This document shows positions 60,546 through 64,000 of a stretch of DNA of 64,000 bases, one piece after another. The DNA is from Flavobacterium reichenbachii (lineage in GTDB: Bacteria; Bacteroidota; Bacteroidia; Flavobacteriales; Flavobacteriaceae), in NCBI RefSeq assembly GCF_002217435.1, contig NZ_MUHF01000011.1, positions 62,001 to 126,000 of the forward strand, written 5' to 3'. Every line of letters starts with the position of its first letter. Position 1 is the first letter of the stretch. The translations under genes and the position numbers were made by a program. The notes under the pieces were generated by a model. The model had not been told where the DNA came from and searched no databases. It saw only the letters and a list, made by a program, of their open reading frames with translations.

Positions 60546-61799
60546 ATGACGTTTATGCCTGACTTTATATTTAGATTGCCTGTGGAACTTCAGCTTACTG
60601 ACACGCAAAGAATAGCATTGGATTATGAAAGTTCTACTGTTGTTTCGGGCGGTCCAGGGAGCGGTAAAACAGTGGTTACAATATATAAGTTTTTAAGCCC
60701 GATTAAAAATGAAGAGAATGCTATGCTGTTCACTTACAATAAAACTCTGCTAGCGTCTATACGTGGATTATTAAGAGACAAGGCTGATGACCTTTTTGGA
60801 GATTTGGATCAGGATAAAATATTAGAAATTATTAATAATAATGTTGCTTCGTTTTCAAAGTTTTATGGGGATATAAATTACGGTGACGCAGATGAAGTTG
60901 CATTGAAGTTTAGTGAAAAGGTGCAAAAGCAGGGGAGTAAATATTCAGAAATTTTATTTGATGAAGCCCAGGATTTAACGCCAGCTGTTTTTGCCCATGC
61001 ATTTTCTTTAGCCGATAAAGTCTCCTGCGGTGTTGATGATGCCCAAAATCTGCAGGGGAATTTCCGACCTGATGAGGCAGTTTCCACTATACTTGAAAAC
61101 TTGCGAATGCAGAATAAAACTGAACTGCAGGAGTTGGATTCTAATTTTCGAAATACGAAAGAAATTTTTGAATTTGCACGAAGTTTTGTGCCTGAAGATG
61201 AAAACGTACAAAATATAGATTCTAGCGATTTGGATAGTGGCGAGCTACCAGAAATTTTCGATTCGCTCACCGACGAAGAACAGCTAAAAAGGATAAGATT
61301 AATTATTGAAAATAATCCAGCAAGTAACATAGGTATTTTAGTTAATTATAGCAATCAAGTCGATACGATTAAAGACTTTTTAGTTGCCAACGGGTATTCT
61401 TGCGATGTAGATGCACCTGATAACTTATCTTTTTCTTATTATTATCACAATATGAATCCTATAGATCAGGAGGTTATTTTTGAAAGGCTTAAAACACCTT
61501 TCATCTTGACATATGATTCCTGTAAAGGATTAGAATTTGAAATTGTAATTATGCCTTTCTTTAATGATTGTCAAAGGGCATTAACCAAAGGAAAGAAAGT
61601 TAAGAAGAGAAATGAGTTTAATCGTCTGGTTGAAGCACGAGACGAAAATAACCGTGTGATTTTTGAAAGAAATGCAGACGGAACCATAAAAATGTATGCC
61701 ACTCCTAATCACTATTATGTTGGCGCAACTAGAGCCCGAAGACAATTGTATGTACTTTGTAATAGAGTTCCTGATATTTTAAGCTTTTATAATAAATAA
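60546..61799 (+). CDS. UvrD-type superfamily 1 helicase-like ATPase
   Basis: The 417-residue protein has the SF1 motifs: Q-motif region LTDTQRIALDYE, Walker A GGPGSGKT (35-42), Walker B ILFDEAQDL (about 135), motif IV-like LDSNFRNT, motif V YDSCKGLEFEIVIMPF and motif VI YVGATRARRQLYVL (about 392). It is compact, with little room for the 1B and 2B domains of UvrD. It begins an operon with the 594-residue protein after 56 bp. The neighbouring restriction and toxin relics suggest phage defence. Confidence 0.85.
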   Translation: MTFMPDFIFRLPVELQLTDTQRIALDYESSTVVSGGPGSGKTVVTIYKFLSPIKNEENAMLFTYNKTLLASIRGLLRDKADDLFGDLDQDKILEIINNNVASFSKFYGDINYGDADEVALKFSEKVQKQGSKYSEILFDEAQDLTPAVFAHAFSLADKVSCGVDDAQNLQGNFRPDEAVSTILENLRMQNKTELQELDSNFRNTKEIFEFARSFVPEDENVQNIDSSDLDSGELPEIFDSLTDEEQLKRIRLIIENNPASNIGILVNYSNQVDTIKDFLVANGYSCDVDAPDNLSFSYYYHNMNPIDQEVIFERLKTPFILTYDSCKGLEFEIVIMPFFNDCQRALTKGKKVKKRNEFNRLVEARDENNRVIFERNADGTIKMYATPNHYYVGATRARRQLYVLCNRVPDILSFYNK

Positions 61800-61855
61800 T
61801 TATTAGGTATCGTCTAAGTAACAAATGAAGAAATACAGTTAAAGATATAATAAAT

Positions 61856-63640
61856 ATGGCGAAAAAAATTAACCCCAAAAAAGTGCCCAGTTCAGGAAAT
61901 GTAAAAGATATAACGGGAGATTTATTCGAAACCAATTCGAAAAATGTGCCATTGGAAATTACTAATTTAATTCCGGAAGCTGCTGGCAATTTACACCAAA
62001 ATCTTAAAGTAGGAAAAAATATCACCAACGGCAGAGGTAAAAAAGAATCTGTTATGAGGTTTTCTCTGCAAATGCCAATTTATATAGAAATGCATAGAGG
62101 TAATCTATTACAGTTTATAGCTTCTGCACTGGTTTATCCTTATGGTTTTAGCAATCAGCAAGCTTTTGCCGATACCCAATCTTTGAGCTCAAACGCTCTG
62201 GTTCTAAGCAACGGAATTGTATCTAGTTTGTCTGATGAAATTATATTAGTGCAAGTTGATCAAAATGTAATTGACGAACAGCACTTAAAAATAGCTGGTG
62301 GTATTGGGTTTTATAAGAGTTCTATTCCTGTCAGCCGTATTTTAAAGATATTTGTTTCTAAGACCGAAATAAAGAAAAAGCTGCTAGATGATGCATCGAT
62401 AAGAGATGGCGGGTTTTTGCCGGAAAAACTACTAGCAGTCGGATTCCCAAAAGATATTCAAAGTCAAGTATATACAACAAACAGCATTGATATTGATGAG
62501 AAGGATTTTGAATACAAGCTGGATAGATTTGATAAAATCTTAGGTTTAATTGCAGGTGCTCGCAATTATAGTTTTTTAACATCAAATCAGACCAATGTTT
62601 TAAAATCAATATCAGATCATACATTGTTTGCCATACAGTCATTAGAATCAGATTTTGCAAGGGATATTATTACAAATGACCGCATATCGGAGTACTATAA
62701 ATGGCTGTTTACTAATTCATGTCCTGATGACAGGATTTTATTGAAATGGATTTTCAGTAGAATCCAGCAAAATGATAATTTTACAGATTCAGACACTAAA
62801 AATTTTGAGCTTTTATGCTTTAATTCTAAATCTTTCGAAGGAGAGGAGGGACAAATAAAAATTATTTTTTCACTATTATTTGATTCTGTAGAAAGAAAGA
62901 AATCATTAAATGAAATACTCAAATTGCAATCTAAACACAGTTCCACTTTGTATGTCTTCGCGTATTTAAGAATTTATGCTTCGAAGCAAAATCCTGAATT
63001 GGCAAGGCTTGAACTGGTACAGAGAGGTAGTTCGAAGTATTCCGAATACGCATTTGCTACTTTAAATTTCTATTTTGGCTATAAACTTCTAAGAAATTCT
63101 GAAGACCGGTTAGCTGTCATACAGAACAAAGCTTTAGGAAACCTTAAAAACTTTCCCAGACCGACCATAAAGCTTGAGCTGACGGCTAAATTTGATTATT
63201 TAATTATTGATATAGTTTTTAAGAGTGTCTTTAATCCTTTATATAGAAAAGAGAATAATTATTCTTTATATCCTAATCTACAAAAAAGCGCAGCTCATCT
63301 AAAATTTAACATTGAAAATTACACTTTTTCGGAAGATAGCGTCTATGATAAACCATATTTTGTATTTCGCAGAACAAATCCGTTAGATGAATTGTTATTA
63401 CAACTAGAGAGACTGCCAAGTGAAATATCGATTTTTTCAGAGTTTGGATTATATTGCTATCGTTTGGGCCTAAAATTAAACACTACCAGTTTTACAGATA
63501 TATTTAATAATACCTCTAGCTTAAGAAGCCTGTTTTCGTATCAAAAAAATAATTTGATAGAAAAAGTTAAAGAAGATCATATAGATATTGAGGAATTAAA
63601 GTCGAGAATTGCTTTGGCTCAAAAACACAAGGAAATATGA
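61856..63640 (+). CDS. Large protein of the helicase operon, unknown function
   Basis: The 594-residue protein has a basic N-terminus (MAKKINPKKVPSSGNVKDIT), a beta-rich first half (RFSLQMPIYIEMHRGNLLQF, VQVDQNVIDEQHLKIAGGIG), and a helical second half with repeated KLELTAKFDYLIIDIVF-type segments. No signal peptide or membrane helix is seen. I recognise no family. It overlaps the next gene by 4 bp (ATGA) and follows the helicase gene closely, so the three are one operon. Confidence 0.68.
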   Translation: MAKKINPKKVPSSGNVKDITGDLFETNSKNVPLEITNLIPEAAGNLHQNLKVGKNITNGRGKKESVMRFSLQMPIYIEMHRGNLLQFIASALVYPYGFSNQQAFADTQSLSSNALVLSNGIVSSLSDEIILVQVDQNVIDEQHLKIAGGIGFYKSSIPVSRILKIFVSKTEIKKKLLDDASIRDGGFLPEKLLAVGFPKDIQSQVYTTNSIDIDEKDFEYKLDRFDKILGLIAGARNYSFLTSNQTNVLKSISDHTLFAIQSLESDFARDIITNDRISEYYKWLFTNSCPDDRILLKWIFSRIQQNDNFTDSDTKNFELLCFNSKSFEGEEGQIKIIFSLLFDSVERKKSLNEILKLQSKHSSTLYVFAYLRIYASKQNPELARLELVQRGSSKYSEYAFATLNFYFGYKLLRNSEDRLAVIQNKALGNLKNFPRPTIKLELTAKFDYLIIDIVFKSVFNPLYRKENNYSLYPNLQKSAAHLKFNIENYTFSEDSVYDKPYFVFRRTNPLDELLLQLERLPSEISIFSEFGLYCYRLGLKLNTTSFTDIFNNTSSLRSLFSYQKNNLIEKVKEDHIDIEELKSRIALAQKHKEI

Positions 63641-64000
63641 CCATTGAAAATCTAAATGCTAACTTAATTACCGCCAGTCCTGAAGAAATTATAGGTTATG
63701 TATCTGTAAATGCACAGGAAATAAAGCTTTTATTTAATAATTTAGAATCGGAAAGGCATCACCTTAAAGAATGTATTTTATTAATAACACGTCTCAATAG
63801 GCTTAAAGAAAATGTTGTTGAAACTGAAGAGATCCAGTTTCTTTTTACATGTCTGGCTTTTTATTTTAAAAGCATCAGGAAAACTTCGCTGATAACTACA
63901 TGTATAACACATTTAAAAGATTCCATATTAAAATATAGATTACAGGCCTGGCACAAATATAACACTTACAAGTTCAATGCATCCCATGCCAATCTTTTCC
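63637..64000 (+). CDS. Third gene of the helicase operon, cut by the window edge
   Basis: About 121 residues are visible: MTIENLNANLITASPEEIIG, then AQEIKLLFNNLESERHHLKE and FLFTCLAFYFKSIRKTSLIT. The visible part is helical and HEAT- or TPR-like in feel, but no family is recognised. It starts inside the stop codon of the 594-residue gene (ATGA) and is open at the right edge. Confidence 0.6.
   Translation, partial: MTIENLNANLITASPEEIIGYVSVNAQEIKLLFNNLESERHHLKECILLITRLNRLKENVVETEEIQFLFTCLAFYFKSIRKTSLITTCITHLKDSILKYRLQAWHKYNTYKFNASHANLF

Noticed and set aside
60153..60608. A 151-codon minus-strand frame as an independent gene
   Set aside because: Its end carries HipA C-terminal motifs that continue past its stop codon, and its start overlaps the helicase gene; it is part of the decayed hipA plus chance sequence.

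Overview
The window looks like a Flavobacterium-type Bacteroidota chromosome. Coding is AT-rich and most promoters I can read fit the Bacteroidota TTG / TAnnTTTG pattern. Families typical of the group are present: DUF5777 barrels, tandem YceI lipid-binding proteins, RHS tips with a Flavobacteriia-style core, Crp/Fnr regulators with degenerate ligand pockets, and a YHS-DoxX-DinB-NRDE operon. No complete rRNA or tRNA gene and no CRISPR array was seen.

Layout. 0.4-7 kb: MarR-GNAT and DUF2000 genes, two Crp/Fnr-like regulators, and a divergent redox cluster (SRPBCC, NmrA-type, SDR, and an Old Yellow Enzyme with a one-base frameshift). 7-9.4 kb: orphan RHS tip plus a TPR protein as putative immunity partner. 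9.6-14 kb: small integrative element with two tyrosine recombinases and excisionase-like HTH proteins. 14.3-22 kb: heme genes (hemA, hemH) flanking a cell-envelope electron-transfer block (globin-like lipoprotein, c-type cytochrome, YceI pair, DUF5777, OB-fold). 22-28.4 kb: fasciclin protein, then a Crp regulator and a seven-gene operon (peroxiredoxin to LysE-like). 28.7-44.6 kb: ordinary chromosome (nhaA, frameshifted DUF389 gene, ClC channel, histidine kinase/response regulator, methyltransferase, sigma factor, HxlR plus NmrA pair, UPF0173). It is punctuated by copies of a ~100-160 bp dispersed repeat with conserved hairpins. 44.7-49.7 kb: decayed IS6-type element, S41 peptidase, Crp plus NmrA pair, a MITE-like inverted-repeat segment and a truncated dapB-like gene. 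49.8-57.6 kb: an accretion zone with toxin-antitoxin-like modules, an IS1 transposase, relic element ends and tRNA-3'-end-like scars. 57.6-64 kb: small membrane proteins, an Mrr-like restriction endonuclease, a decayed hipA, and a helicase operon running off the right edge, resembling a defence island.

The most notable object is at 53.36-57.09 kb: five single-gene cassettes, all on the + strand, separated by ~135-bp imperfect palindromes that behave like integron attC sites. The short sequence opening each cassette (GTTACCAGC, GTTAGCGG, GTTAGCGG, GTTACCAGC, GTTATGCG) is the reverse complement of the sequence closing the same cassette (one substitution in the fourth). This holds even where the two halves of the physical site do not match each other. 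That is the signature of G/TT cassette recombination. No integron integrase is in the window, so this is a cassette cluster lacking its integrase. It is bracketed by homologous ~180-bp direct repeats that carry tRNA-3'-end-like sequences. A decayed single cassette on the opposite strand lies at 40.7-41.5 kb.

Functional calls come from reading translations and motifs by eye; no database search was possible. Two frameshifts in short homopolymers (5964-7045 and 29927-31230) may be sequencing errors rather than real pseudogenes.
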